Part shown: positions 1-7,964 of the stretch, piece after piece
Layout: the number at the start of each line of letters is the position of its first letter
How positions within the stretch are numbered: the stretch's first letter is position 1
Assembly: GCF_009807035.1 (NCBI RefSeq)
Contig: NZ_WUBI01000004.1
Span: 1-64,000, forward strand
Origin: Paenibacillus dendrobii
GTDB taxonomy: Bacteria; Bacillota; Bacilli; Paenibacillales; Paenibacillaceae
Direction of reading: 5' to 3'
DNA length: 64,000 nt
Notes under the pieces: model-generated
The model's input: the letters and a program-made list of their open reading frames with translations, nothing else
The model's database searches: none
Told to the model about the DNA's origin: nothing
Translations under genes and position numbers: made by a program

Positions 1-96
1 ATCAGAGAAGCAAGCTTCTCATCAAGTCCGCTCGACTTGCATGTATTAGGCACGCCGCCAGCGTTCGTCCTGAGCCAGGATCAAACTCTCCAAGAA
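1..96 (-). rRNA. rrs: 16S ribosomal RNA, 5' end (partial)
   Basis: The reverse complement reads GAGAGTTTGATCCTGGCTC and continues through the conserved GACGAACGCTGGCGGCGTG and CATGCAAGTCGAGCG segments at the 5' end of bacterial 16S rRNA. Only about the first 96 bases lie in the window; the rest of the gene and any 23S and 5S genes are beyond the left edge. The exact mature 5' end is estimated from the usual distance to the GAGAGTTTGATC motif. Transcription runs away from oriC, co-directional with replication. Confidence 0.97.
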
Positions 97-280
97 AGTT
101 TGTAGCTCATTTTGAAACTGACGAGATTATAAATCTCATTTGTGCTCCACAGTTCGGGGACCGAACTGTTTTGCGTTTCGACTTCATTACTGAAGTCTGT
201 ATCTCACTCGTTGTTCAGTTTTCAAAGATCAAATTCTTTCGTTTTCGAAGCCGCTCAGTTAGCTCAGCAGCAACTCTTAT

Positions 281-309
281 AATATATCATGTCTTTCGTT
301 TAAATGCAA
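281..309 (-). promoter_or_regulatory. rRNA operon proximal promoter (P2-like)
   Basis: On the minus strand, TTGCAT (304-309), a 17-base spacer and TATATT (281-286) form a good sigma-A promoter about 185 bases upstream of the 16S start. It is the downstream member of a tandem pair, the usual arrangement for Bacillus-type rrn operons. Assignment is from sequence match only. Confidence 0.7.
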
Positions 310-377
310 GCTTTTTTTTGAAGGAACTTTTAAAGCTGCATTCTATTCGTTTCACGCCCTCGTAAGGACAAGAAATA

Positions 378-406
378 ATATAACACAGCTTCATTAATTA
401 AGTCAA
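378..406 (-). promoter_or_regulatory. rRNA operon distal promoter (P1-like)
   Basis: On the minus strand, TTGACT (401-406), a 17-base spacer and TTATAT (378-383) match sigma-A consensus; shifting by one base gives TATATT with an 18-base spacer. It lies just past the stop codon of the HD-GYP gene and upstream of the proximal promoter. The 97-410 interval holds no gene and consists of this rrn control region. Confidence 0.65.
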
Positions 407-410
407 CTAT

Positions 411-1511
411 TTAATTTAAAGATATCACTTCATCAATGTAAAGATGTCTTTGCTGTACCAAATTCACGATTTCTCCATTCACCGAGACCATAGGACGCGT
501 CGGGTTGCTGCGATCTGTAAAGACAATTTCCCCGGCCTGATCATTGCTTAGACGGACGACCGTGCCGTTATGGAATTCCGTCGACTTTTGGATGAAGACC
601 TGCACCAGAGTCGGATCCAGTTTGCCGAATGCTTCAGAATGGATTTGCTCCAGTACCAAATATGGGGATTGTGCCTTTCTGTAAATGCGGTTCAGGGTCA
701 TTGCATGGAAAATATCCGTGATACCCACAATCTTGGCATATACATGAATCTTGCTTCCCTCTAGACGCAGCGGATATCCCGTTCCGTCGACCTTCTCATG
801 ATGCTGAAGTGCAGCAAGTCTGACACCTTCGTTAATGGCTGTTGTATTCTTAAGTATCTGGTAGCCATAAGTTGTATGCCTGCGCATTTCCTCCACCTCT
901 GCAATGGCTAGCGGCTGAGGCTTGAACAAGATGGCTGGATCAACCTTTACATTGCCGATGTCATGAAACAGGCCGGCAAAGGCCGCCTGCATCCAATCCT
1001 TTTGCTGCAATCCGCTCCACTTGGACAGCAGGTATGAGGACAGAGCACATAAAACGGCGTTATGAAATATGTAGTCGTACTCATTCATTGATTTTGGCGT
1101 AAACGTCAGCGGATTATAGTCCTTAATATGTGCAATTACCGATTCCAGCTGGTTGCGAAGCTCGTAGATTGGCAGGTCTGCGGCAATAACTGACTGATAG
1201 GCGCTTTTAACGAGCAAAATCAGTTTGTCATACTCTTCCTGAAGGTTAGAGATTTTACTTGTCGTAATCTGCTCGTTGGAAGTTGAATCGTTCAACTGGC
1301 TTTTGCGCGCTGCAGCCGGTTTTGATCCATTCTTCGCATCCGCTTCTCCTGTATCCACCTCCACATACTGCACCATAAAAGCCCGCAGAATGTCCAGGTC
1401 ACGAGGAAGCAAAACGGTGCCCTTTTGCAGCAGAAGCCCTCCAAGGGGGGTATGTACGTCTTTTAACAATTTAATACCGGGTTTCAATTCCAAAATAGAT
1501 ATGCTGGCCAT
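411..1511 (-). CDS. HD-GYP domain protein, probable cyclic-di-GMP phosphodiesterase
   Basis: The 366-residue product has a variable N-terminal half and a C-terminal HD-GYP domain. The metal-binding HDIG motif is at about residues 183-186 and HHEKVDGTGYP follows at about 240, the pair that defines the subfamily known to hydrolyse cyclic di-GMP. There is no signal peptide or membrane segment, so a cytoplasmic enzyme is likely. An upstream in-frame ATG (1535) is possible, but the ATG at 1511 follows GAGGTAATCGTT, a plausible ribosome site. It has its own promoter, lies downstream of gyrA in the same direction and runs towards the rrn operon. Its substrate is inferred from family, not shown. The N-terminal 130 residues match no domain I recognise. 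Confidence 0.85.
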   Translation of the reverse strand: MASISILELKPGIKLLKDVHTPLGGLLLQKGTVLLPRDLDILRAFMVQYVEVDTGEADAKNGSKPAAARKSQLNDSTSNEQITTSKISNLQEEYDKLILLVKSAYQSVIAADLPIYELRNQLESVIAHIKDYNPLTFTPKSMNEYDYIFHNAVLCALSSYLLSKWSGLQQKDWMQAAFAGLFHDIGNVKVDPAILFKPQPLAIAEVEEMRRHTTYGYQILKNTTAINEGVRLAALQHHEKVDGTGYPLRLEGSKIHVYAKIVGITDIFHAMTLNRIYRKAQSPYLVLEQIHSEAFGKLDPTLVQVFIQKSTEFHNGTVVRLSNDQAGEIVFTDRSNPTRPMVSVNGEIVNLVQQRHLYIDEVISLN

Positions 1512-1559
1512 AACGATTACCTCGCTAACTTCCACTGATAAATAATGGCAATATACATC

Positions 1560-1588
1560 ATTATATTACGTATGGTAGGCCTGTACAA
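1560..1588 (-). promoter_or_regulatory. Sigma-A promoter of the HD-GYP gene
   Basis: On the minus strand, TTGTAC (1583-1588), a 17-base spacer and a perfect TATAAT (1560-1565) lie about 50 bases upstream of the chosen start. With the gyrA terminator further upstream this makes the HD-GYP gene an independent transcription unit. Confidence 0.7.
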
Positions 1589-1733
1589 TCTATATTCCAA
1601 TAAGAATTGCATATGTGCGTAATGTCATCATTAAACACTTCAACAAATGCTACAGTTCAATACAGTGTCTTCTAGAACTCACTCCACACCCGCCATCCTC
1701 CTCCAAAATCGCTTCTTCGTCCTTTTTCCACAT

Positions 1734-1770
1734 AAAAAGAGCAGGGCTCTTGATTTCAAGAACCCTGCTC
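1734..1770 (-). terminator. Rho-independent terminator of gyrA
   Basis: GAGCAGGG and CCCTGCTC form an 8-bp outer stem, with further pairing inside. On the minus strand the stem is followed by TTTTTA. It lies a few bases past the gyrA stop codon. Confidence 0.85.
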
Positions 1771-1782
1771 ACAATCAGTATA

Positions 1783-4341
1783 TTATTCTTCTTCCGAAGA
1801 TTGTTCCGGTTCGCTATCAACAGCGCTCTCAGCAGCCTCTTCAGCCTCTGTACCTTCAGATGGAGGAGTCATGCCGTTCTCATCGAACTCGGCTCCTTCT
1901 TCGTCCTCCTCAGGCTCTTCACTCTTGTCCGCTCGGCATACCGTTGCTACGAAATCATCCTCACGGATATTAATGAGCTTCACGCCTTGTGTGTAACGGC
2001 CCATGATGGAGATTCCTTCGATGCTCGTACGGATTAGTGTTCCACTCGATGTGATGATCATCAGATCCTCATCCGGTTTTACAACCTTCAGTCCAACGAC
2101 TGTACCATTCTTCTCCGTCACATTCATTGTCTTAATCCCTTTACCGCCACGGGTCTGGGAACGATAGTCGCTAAGTGGCGTCCGTTTGCCATAACCTTTG
2201 GACGTTACAATCAGGGTATCCAGATCTTTGTCGACGACATCCATACCAATAACCTGATCATCTTCATCAAGCGTAATCCCTTTGACGCCGGTAGCACTGC
2301 GGCCCATAGAGCGAACGTCGTTTTCCGAGAAACGAATCGACATCCCCTGAGCTGTACCCATGATCATTTCCCGCTGCCCATCCGTCAGTTTCACTTCGAT
2401 CAGCGCATCATCCTCACGGAGATTAATGGCGATTAGCCCACCTTTACGGATATTCACATAATCCTCAAGCGGCGTTTTCTTCACAATCCCGCTCCGGGTA
2501 ACGAAGAACAGATACTTGTCGCTTTCAAATTCCTCCACCGGAATAACGGCGTTAATCGTTTCCCCTTGTTCAATCTGAATCAGGTTAATGATTGCCGTTC
2601 CCCGTGCGGTGCGGCTCAGCTCTGGAATTTCATAAGCCTTGAGCCGGTACACTTTGCCTCGATCCGTGAAGAACATCAGGTAGTGGTGGGAGTTGGTTAC
2701 AAACAGATGCTCGACAAAGTCTTGATCCTTCGTATCCATCCCCACGACACCACGTCCACCACGTTTTTGGCTACGGTAGGTGTTGGCCGGCAAGCGTTTG
2801 ATATAGCCTGTATGCGTAATGGTGATGACCACTTCTTCACGCGGAATCAGGTCCTCATCCAAAATGCTTTCTTCACCAACCGTAATTTCGGTACGGCGTT
2901 CATCGGCAAAACGTTCTCTGATTTCAAGCAGCTCGTTGCTGATGATTTCCAGAACCAGATGATGGTTGGCCAAAATTTCTTTGTATTCAGCAATTTTGAT
3001 CATCAATTCCTGGTATTCATTCTCGATCTTCTCGCGTTCCAGACCTGTCAGGCGCTGCAAACGCATTTCGAGAATTGCCTGGGTCTGCTCATTGCTGAGT
3101 CCAAAGCGTTCAATCAAGCGTTCACGAGCAATATCGGTGGTCTGAGATCCGCGGATAATCGAAATGACTTCATCCAGATGATCCAAAGCCACCCGCAATC
3201 CTTCGAGAATATGGGCGCGCGCTTCGGCCTTTTTCAAGTCATATTCCGTGCGCCGGCGAATAACCTCTATCTGATGCTCCAGGTAGTAGTAGAGCACATC
3301 GCGCAGGCTCAAAACCTTTGGTTCATTATTCACAATCGCCAGCATGTTAATGCCGAAAGTAGACTGCATCGCCGTATGCTTGTACAAATTGTTCAGCATC
3401 ACGCTTGGATTTACATCCCGGCGCAGTTCGATAACGATCCGCATGCCGTTACGATCCGATTCATCCCGAAGGTCGGTAATGCCATCAATTCTCTTCTCGC
3501 GTACCAGTTCGGCAATCTTCTCTACCAGACGAGCTTTATTCACCTGGTACGGAAGCTCCGTTACGATAATGCGCGCTTTGTTATTGTTTTCCTCTATTTC
3601 CGCTTTGGCTCGCATCGTTACGGAGCCGCGTCCGGTTTCATAGGCTTGGCGGATTCCCGAACGACCAAGAACGTAGCCGCTCGTAGGGAAATCCGGTCCC
3701 TTAATATAATCCATCAAATCCAGCGAAGTCAGATCGGGATTTTTAATCAAGGCCAGTGTGCCGTCGATAACTTCACCCAGATTATGCGGCGGAATATTGG
3801 TTGCCATCCCTACGGCAATACCCGATACGCCATTTACCAACAAATTCGGGTAACGTGCAGGCAGCACAACCGGTTCCAGCTCTTCGCCATCATAGTTTTC
3901 GGTAAAATCAATGGTTTCTTTGTTAATATCACGCAGCATTTCCTGTGCGATTTTCGATAGACGCGCCTCGGTATAACGCATAGCAGCCGGAGCATCACCG
4001 TCAACAGAACCAAAGTTCCCGTGACCCTCGACAAGCATGTAGCGCATCGAAAAATCCTGAGCCATCCGGACCATCGTCTCGTATGCAGGCACATCACCGT
4101 GCGGATGGTACTTACCGATGACCTCGCCGACGATTCTCGCCGATTTTTTAAACGGTTTATCCGGGGACAAGCCAAGCTCCGACATCGCATACAGCACGCG
4201 ACGGTGTACTGGCTTCAGTCCATCCCGCACATCCGGCAACGCCCGGCTCACAATGATGCTCATCGCATAATCCATAAAGGATTCGCGCATCTCGACACCA
4301 ATGTCCCGCTCCTTAATCTGGGGATTATTTTCTTCAGCCAT
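1783..4341 (-). CDS. gyrA: DNA gyrase subunit A
   Basis: This 852-residue subunit cuts and rejoins DNA in the A2B2 gyrase that introduces negative supercoils. The catalytic tyrosine is Y123 in RYTEAR. The C-terminal half carries repeated beta-pinwheel blades, with a GyrA box-like QKRGGRG. The tail after residue about 810 is very acidic, rich in Glu and Asp. The start chosen is the ATG at 4341, eight bases after GGAGG; an in-frame start 14 codons upstream lacks a ribosome site. The quinolone-determining segment reads HPHGDVPAYE: residue 84, normally Ser, is Val, while the acidic E88 is kept. The gene is separated from gyrB by a plus-strand ATP-grasp gene, unlike the adjacent gyrB-gyrA of Bacillus subtilis. 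Confidence 0.98.
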   Translation of the reverse strand: MAEENNPQIKERDIGVEMRESFMDYAMSIIVSRALPDVRDGLKPVHRRVLYAMSELGLSPDKPFKKSARIVGEVIGKYHPHGDVPAYETMVRMAQDFSMRYMLVEGHGNFGSVDGDAPAAMRYTEARLSKIAQEMLRDINKETIDFTENYDGEELEPVVLPARYPNLLVNGVSGIAVGMATNIPPHNLGEVIDGTLALIKNPDLTSLDLMDYIKGPDFPTSGYVLGRSGIRQAYETGRGSVTMRAKAEIEENNNKARIIVTELPYQVNKARLVEKIAELVREKRIDGITDLRDESDRNGMRIVIELRRDVNPSVMLNNLYKHTAMQSTFGINMLAIVNNEPKVLSLRDVLYYYLEHQIEVIRRRTEYDLKKAEARAHILEGLRVALDHLDEVISIIRGSQTTDIARERLIERFGLSNEQTQAILEMRLQRLTGLEREKIENEYQELMIKIAEYKEILANHHLVLEIISNELLEIRERFADERRTEITVGEESILDEDLIPREEVVITITHTGYIKRLPANTYRSQKRGGRGVVGMDTKDQDFVEHLFVTNSHHYLMFFTDRGKVYRLKAYEIPELSRTARGTAIINLIQIEQGETINAVIPVEEFESDKYLFFVTRSGIVKKTPLEDYVNIRKGGLIAINLREDDALIEVKLTDGQREMIMGTAQGMSIRFSENDVRSMGRSATGVKGITLDEDDQVIGMDVVDKDLDTLIVTSKGYGKRTPLSDYRSQTRGGKGIKTMNVTEKNGTVVGLKVVKPDEDLMIITSSGTLIRTSIEGISIMGRYTQGVKLINIREDDFVATVCRADKSEEPEEDEEGAEFDENGMTPPSEGTEAEEAAESAVDSEPEQSSEEE

Positions 4342-4557
4342 GGTGGACCTCCTCCATTTCACTACAAACGCATCTATATTCAATCCAAACTAAAGATACA
4401 CAACCGCAGAGCCCCTTGAAGATCAAGCTTATCGGGGTTTCGCGATATACGAACTTCAGTTCCATGCAAGCATAAAACGGCACGCCGCAATCCACCGGTT
4501 ACCGGAGGAGAGCAGTACCGTTCGAACATACATAATACGATAAATCCACTATTCTTT

Positions 4558-4586
4558 ATTATATTACTTTCACAAAAAGAGCACAA
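4558..4586 (-). promoter_or_regulatory. Sigma-A promoter for gyrA with a long 5' leader
   Basis: On the minus strand, TTGTGC (4581-4586), a 17-base spacer and a perfect TATAAT (4558-4563) sit about 215 bases upstream of the gyrA start. The gene-free interval 4342-4816 therefore holds a gyrA leader of roughly 210 bases, containing GGTAACCGG-type and CCCC...GGGG paired segments, plus the divergent promoter region of the next gene. Confidence 0.7.
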
Positions 4587-4706
4587 TTAAACGTTTGGCA
4601 TTTTCTCCGTACATAACCGCCCAACTTCCTTGCCCTTGGGGATTCGCCCTACCTTCTTTTTCCTGCGGACATATACTAATAGGCAAAAGGAGCTGTTTTT
4701 CCGGTT

Positions 4707-4736
4707 TTGCTTTTAAAATCACAGCATCTTTATATT
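4707..4736 (+). promoter_or_regulatory. Possible sigma-A promoter of the ATP-grasp gene
   Basis: TTGCTT (4707-4712), an 18-base spacer and TATATT (4731-4736) lie about 80 bases before the TTG start. A sporulation sigma factor would also be plausible for this family and is not excluded. Confidence 0.4.
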
Positions 4737-4816
4737 ATACCATTCATTTGCTCCCTTGTCCTATGTTTTACGCATTCCTTTAACCGACTCTAGTTTCGCA
4801 GAAAGGATGAAATATC

Positions 4817-5647
4817 TTGGCCATACAGCGCGTTTCAAGCAAATGGGCTAAAACAAACGTTCTGCTGCGTAACAGGCAGGTCGCGCGATACATCCCCATC
4901 ACTTTAAAATACTCGCGGGCTGCCCTTGGCGAAATGCTGGACCAACGCTCACTTGTATATATCAAGCCCGATATCGGTACTTACGGCAATGGCGTCATGT
5001 GTGTTGAACGGCTGCATGAAGTAAAAAAAAATATCGAACAGGATGCCCCGGACTCTATTTCGGAGCACTATAGGCTCCATTATGTGACCAGCAGCGAGGA
5101 TTATCATTCACTGAATGATCTGCACGGCGCAATTCGCAGCCGAACGCAACAAAAGACTTACCTCCTGCAGCATGGCATTTCCAAATTAAAATATAGGAAC
5201 CGTTCGTTTGATCTAAGGGTTTTGACGCAAAAGAATCCCTCCGGCAACTGGGAAACCACCGGCATTATCGGACGCGTGGCAGCCAAAAACAAAATCATCA
5301 CCAATTATCACAGCGGCGGCTCCATTCAAATGCTGGATGAGGTGCTGAAGGAGCATGCCTCCCAAGAACAAATTAATGAACTCGAAAAGGAGCTCTATAA
5401 TCTTGGCGAGAAAACAGCGCAGCAGCTGCAAAAGGACTATCCGCGGCTAAAGGAAATCGGTCTGGACATAGCTCTCGATACTGATTTGTATCCCTGGATT
5501 CTGGAAGTAAACACGCTGCCCGCCATCTTCCCCTTCAAGAAATTTTTCAAGGACAAAAGCGTCTATCGACGTATTGAACGATACGCCATCGCTTATGGGC
5601 GCATAACGGTGCCCGCAAAAGCAGGCCGCAGCAAATCTAAGGCCTAA
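4817..5647 (+). CDS. YheC/YheD family ATP-grasp protein (endospore coat-associated family)
   Basis: The 276-residue product resembles the YheC/YheD family: an early KPDIGTYGNGV segment (about residues 50-60), central R-x-FDLRVL, and a C-terminal ATP-grasp metal site DIALDTDLYPWILEVNTLPA (about 220-238). Family members are associated with the spore coat in Bacillus; the ligase reaction is not known. The start is a TTG about nine bases after AAAGGA. No signal peptide is visible. It lies alone on the plus strand between gyrA (divergent) and gyrB (convergent), so it opposes the leftward replication fork. Link to sporulation is inference from the family. Confidence 0.82.
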   Translation: MAIQRVSSKWAKTNVLLRNRQVARYIPITLKYSRAALGEMLDQRSLVYIKPDIGTYGNGVMCVERLHEVKKNIEQDAPDSISEHYRLHYVTSSEDYHSLNDLHGAIRSRTQQKTYLLQHGISKLKYRNRSFDLRVLTQKNPSGNWETTGIIGRVAAKNKIITNYHSGGSIQMLDEVLKEHASQEQINELEKELYNLGEKTAQQLQKDYPRLKEIGLDIALDTDLYPWILEVNTLPAIFPFKKFFKDKSVYRRIERYAIAYGRITVPAKAGRSKSKA

Positions 5648-5661
5648 TCTCCCTTCATGTG

Positions 5662-5695
5662 AAAAAGAAGAAGGTGCCCGCAAAGGCACCTTCTT
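5662..5695 (-). terminator. Terminator between gyrB and the ATP-grasp gene
   Basis: A perfect 11-bp stem (5668-5678 with 5685-5695) closes a 6-base loop. On the minus strand it is followed by CTTTTTC, so it mainly serves gyrB. It lies between the two convergent stop codons and may also slow plus-strand transcription, though a T-run is lacking on that side. Confidence 0.85.
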
Positions 5696-5717
5696 GGTGT
5701 TGAACAAATTAATCGTG

Positions 5718-7631
5718 TTAGATATCCAGGTTCTTTACATGCTTGGCATGCTCGTGAATGAAATCGCGACGCGGTTCAACATTGTCACCCATCAGAGTGT
5801 CAAAAATCATATCCGCCTGCATGGCATCATCGATGGTTACCTGCAGCATCGTCCGGCTCTCCGGATCCATCGTGGTTTCCCACAGCTGATCAGGGTTCAT
5901 CTCTCCCAGACCTTTATAGCGCTGAATGTTATATTTAGCATTTTCTCCGAATTCGGCGATAATTTCATCGCGTTCTTTCTCGGTTCCTGCATAACGTATG
6001 GTTTTGTTCCGTTCGATCTTGTACAGTGGCGGCTGGGCGATATAGACGTACCCCGCTTCAACCAGCTGACGCATATACCGGTAAAAGAAAGTCAGCAGCA
6101 ATGTGCGGATATGTGCTCCATCGACGTCGGCATCAGTCATGATAATCAGCTTATGGTAACGGGCTTTGCTGATATCAAAGTCCTCATCACCAATCCCTGT
6201 CCCCATTGCTGTGACCATCGCCCGGATTTCCAGATTGGAGAGGATCCGATCAAGACGTGCTTTTTCAACGTTCAAGATTTTACCGCGGATTGGCAGGATC
6301 GCTTGGAAATGACGGTCACGTCCCTGCTTGGCGGATCCGCCGGCGGAGTCCCCTTCGACGATGTAGAGCTCACTGATCGATGCATCCTTGGAGGAGCAGT
6401 CTGCAAGCTTACCCGGCAACGCACTGATTTCGAGCGCACTCTTGCGTCGTGTCAGCTCACGCGCCTTGCGTGCGGCTTCACGGGCACGGGATGCCTGCAG
6501 CGCTTTTTCCAGTACGCGTCTGGATACAGAGGGGTTCTCACCCATGAATTCCTGCAGCTTTTCGGAAAAGAGGGATTCCACGATACCGCGGACTTCGCTG
6601 TTACCCAGCTTTGTTTTCGTTTGTCCTTCGAACTGAGGTTCAGGGATCTTAACGGAAATAATCGCCGTCAGGCCTTCACGCACATCATCACCGGACAAGT
6701 TCGCATTACTGTCCTTAATCATACCGCTCTTACGGGCATAATCATTAATGATCCGTGTCAAGGCACTCTTGAATCCGGATTCATGCGTACCGCCTTCATG
6801 CGTGTTGATGTTGTTCGCAAAGGAGTAGATGTTCTCCGTGTAGCTGTCATTGTACTGCAGCGCGATTTCGACCTGAATCATATCGCGTGAGCCTTCGACG
6901 TAAATCGGCAGCTCATGGAGCGGCTCCTTCTTCTCGTTCAAATATTTGACGTACTCAATGATGCCGCCTTCGTACTTGAAGTAGTTGGAGGCCCCTGTCC
7001 GTTCATCAGTCAAAGTCAGAGCGATGCCTTTATTCAGGAATGCCAGTTCTCTGATCCGTGTCAAAAGGGTGTTGTAGTCATACTCAGTCGTTTCCGTGAA
7101 AATCTCCGGATCGGGCAGGAATGTAACCGTCGTTCCGTGATCATCGGAATCGCCAACAATTTTAACATCATACTGAGGTACGCCCCGATGGTATTCCTGT
7201 TGATAGATATGACCGTGCAGTCTAACCTGTACGACTACCTTGGTGGAGAGCGCATTAACGACAGAGACGCCTACACCATGCAAACCGCCGGAAACCTTGT
7301 ATCCGCCACCGCCGAATTTACCGCCTGCATGCAGTACGGTCATAACGACTTCAAGCGTGGATTTTTTCAGCTTGGCATTTTCACCGACCGGGATGCCCCG
7401 TCCGTTATCAATAACCGTGATGCTGTTGTCTTTGTGAACAATGACCTCGATATGATCGCAAATACCGGCCATAGCCTCGTCGATACTGTTGTCCACCACT
7501 TCCCATACCAGATGGTGAAGGCCTTTGGCACTGGTGGATCCGATATACATACCAGGACGTTTACGGACGGCTTCCAGACCCTCCAGAACCTGAATCTGAC
7601 TCTCATCATATTGCGGTTGATTCATAGACAT
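5718..7631 (-). CDS. gyrB: DNA gyrase subunit B
   Basis: This 637-residue ATPase subunit powers gyrase. It shows the GHKL ATP-binding elements (EVVDNSIDEA, DNGRGIPVG, GGLHGVGVSVVNALS), a transducer domain, and the TOPRIM motif EGDSAGGSAKQGRDR with the metal-binding DADVDGAHI. The C-terminal YKGLGEMNPDQLW signature is intact. The ATG at 7631 follows AGTAGG at a good distance; a GTG three codons upstream and an ATG two codons downstream are alternatives. It follows recF and remB on the same strand with short gaps, so the dnaA-dnaN-yaaA-recF-remB-gyrB order is that of Bacillus. A terminator lies directly downstream. Confidence 0.98.
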   Translation of the reverse strand: MSMNQPQYDESQIQVLEGLEAVRKRPGMYIGSTSAKGLHHLVWEVVDNSIDEAMAGICDHIEVIVHKDNSITVIDNGRGIPVGENAKLKKSTLEVVMTVLHAGGKFGGGGYKVSGGLHGVGVSVVNALSTKVVVQVRLHGHIYQQEYHRGVPQYDVKIVGDSDDHGTTVTFLPDPEIFTETTEYDYNTLLTRIRELAFLNKGIALTLTDERTGASNYFKYEGGIIEYVKYLNEKKEPLHELPIYVEGSRDMIQVEIALQYNDSYTENIYSFANNINTHEGGTHESGFKSALTRIINDYARKSGMIKDSNANLSGDDVREGLTAIISVKIPEPQFEGQTKTKLGNSEVRGIVESLFSEKLQEFMGENPSVSRRVLEKALQASRAREAARKARELTRRKSALEISALPGKLADCSSKDASISELYIVEGDSAGGSAKQGRDRHFQAILPIRGKILNVEKARLDRILSNLEIRAMVTAMGTGIGDEDFDISKARYHKLIIMTDADVDGAHIRTLLLTFFYRYMRQLVEAGYVYIAQPPLYKIERNKTIRYAGTEKERDEIIAEFGENAKYNIQRYKGLGEMNPDQLWETTMDPESRTMLQVTIDDAMQADMIFDTLMGDNVEPRRDFIHEHAKHVKNLDI

Positions 7632-7700
7632 GCCTGTCACCTACTTCTATAAATTCTATATCTGCTGTTACGTATCCTAATCGATAAAAATTCATATATG

Positions 7701-7952
7701 TCAAGCGTTGGCCACGAACACTTTCGCCCGCTTCTTGAGTGTGGAGGAGGAGATCGGGGAATAATAGACCGTGCTTTTTGTCACGACGATGGACTTGGCT
7801 TCCTCTTCGCCGATATATTCCACATTCTTTTGCTGACAAGCGTGGCTGGCAAACTGCTTGGATATTTTCGAGGATTTCTCGATCGATATATCAAAAATAG
7901 CGACCAATTCCGCGGAACGGATAATTTTTTCACCGCCCAGATGAATATACAT
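7701..7952 (-). CDS. remB: RemA/RemB-family regulator (YaaB)
   Basis: The 83-residue protein begins MYIHLGGEK and belongs to the small DUF370 family that includes RemA and RemB (YaaB), regulators of extracellular-matrix genes in Bacillus subtilis. It sits 12 bases after recF and 69 bases before gyrB, exactly the position of yaaB, which favours RemB over RemA. It has no predicted membrane segment. The regulatory role here is inferred from orthologous position. Confidence 0.88.
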   Translation of the reverse strand: MYIHLGGEKIIRSAELVAIFDISIEKSSKISKQFASHACQQKNVEYIGEEEAKSIVVTKSTVYYSPISSSTLKKRAKVFVANA

Positions 7953-7964
7953 AGTCCCAACTCC

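Noticed and set aside
2566..3960. Long plus-strand open frame of 464 codons
   Set aside because: It is antisense to gyrA, has no ribosome site or family resemblance, and reflects codon bias of gyrA.
5694..7652. Two long plus-strand open frames opposite gyrB
   Set aside because: They are shadows of gyrB on the other strand with no coding evidence of their own.
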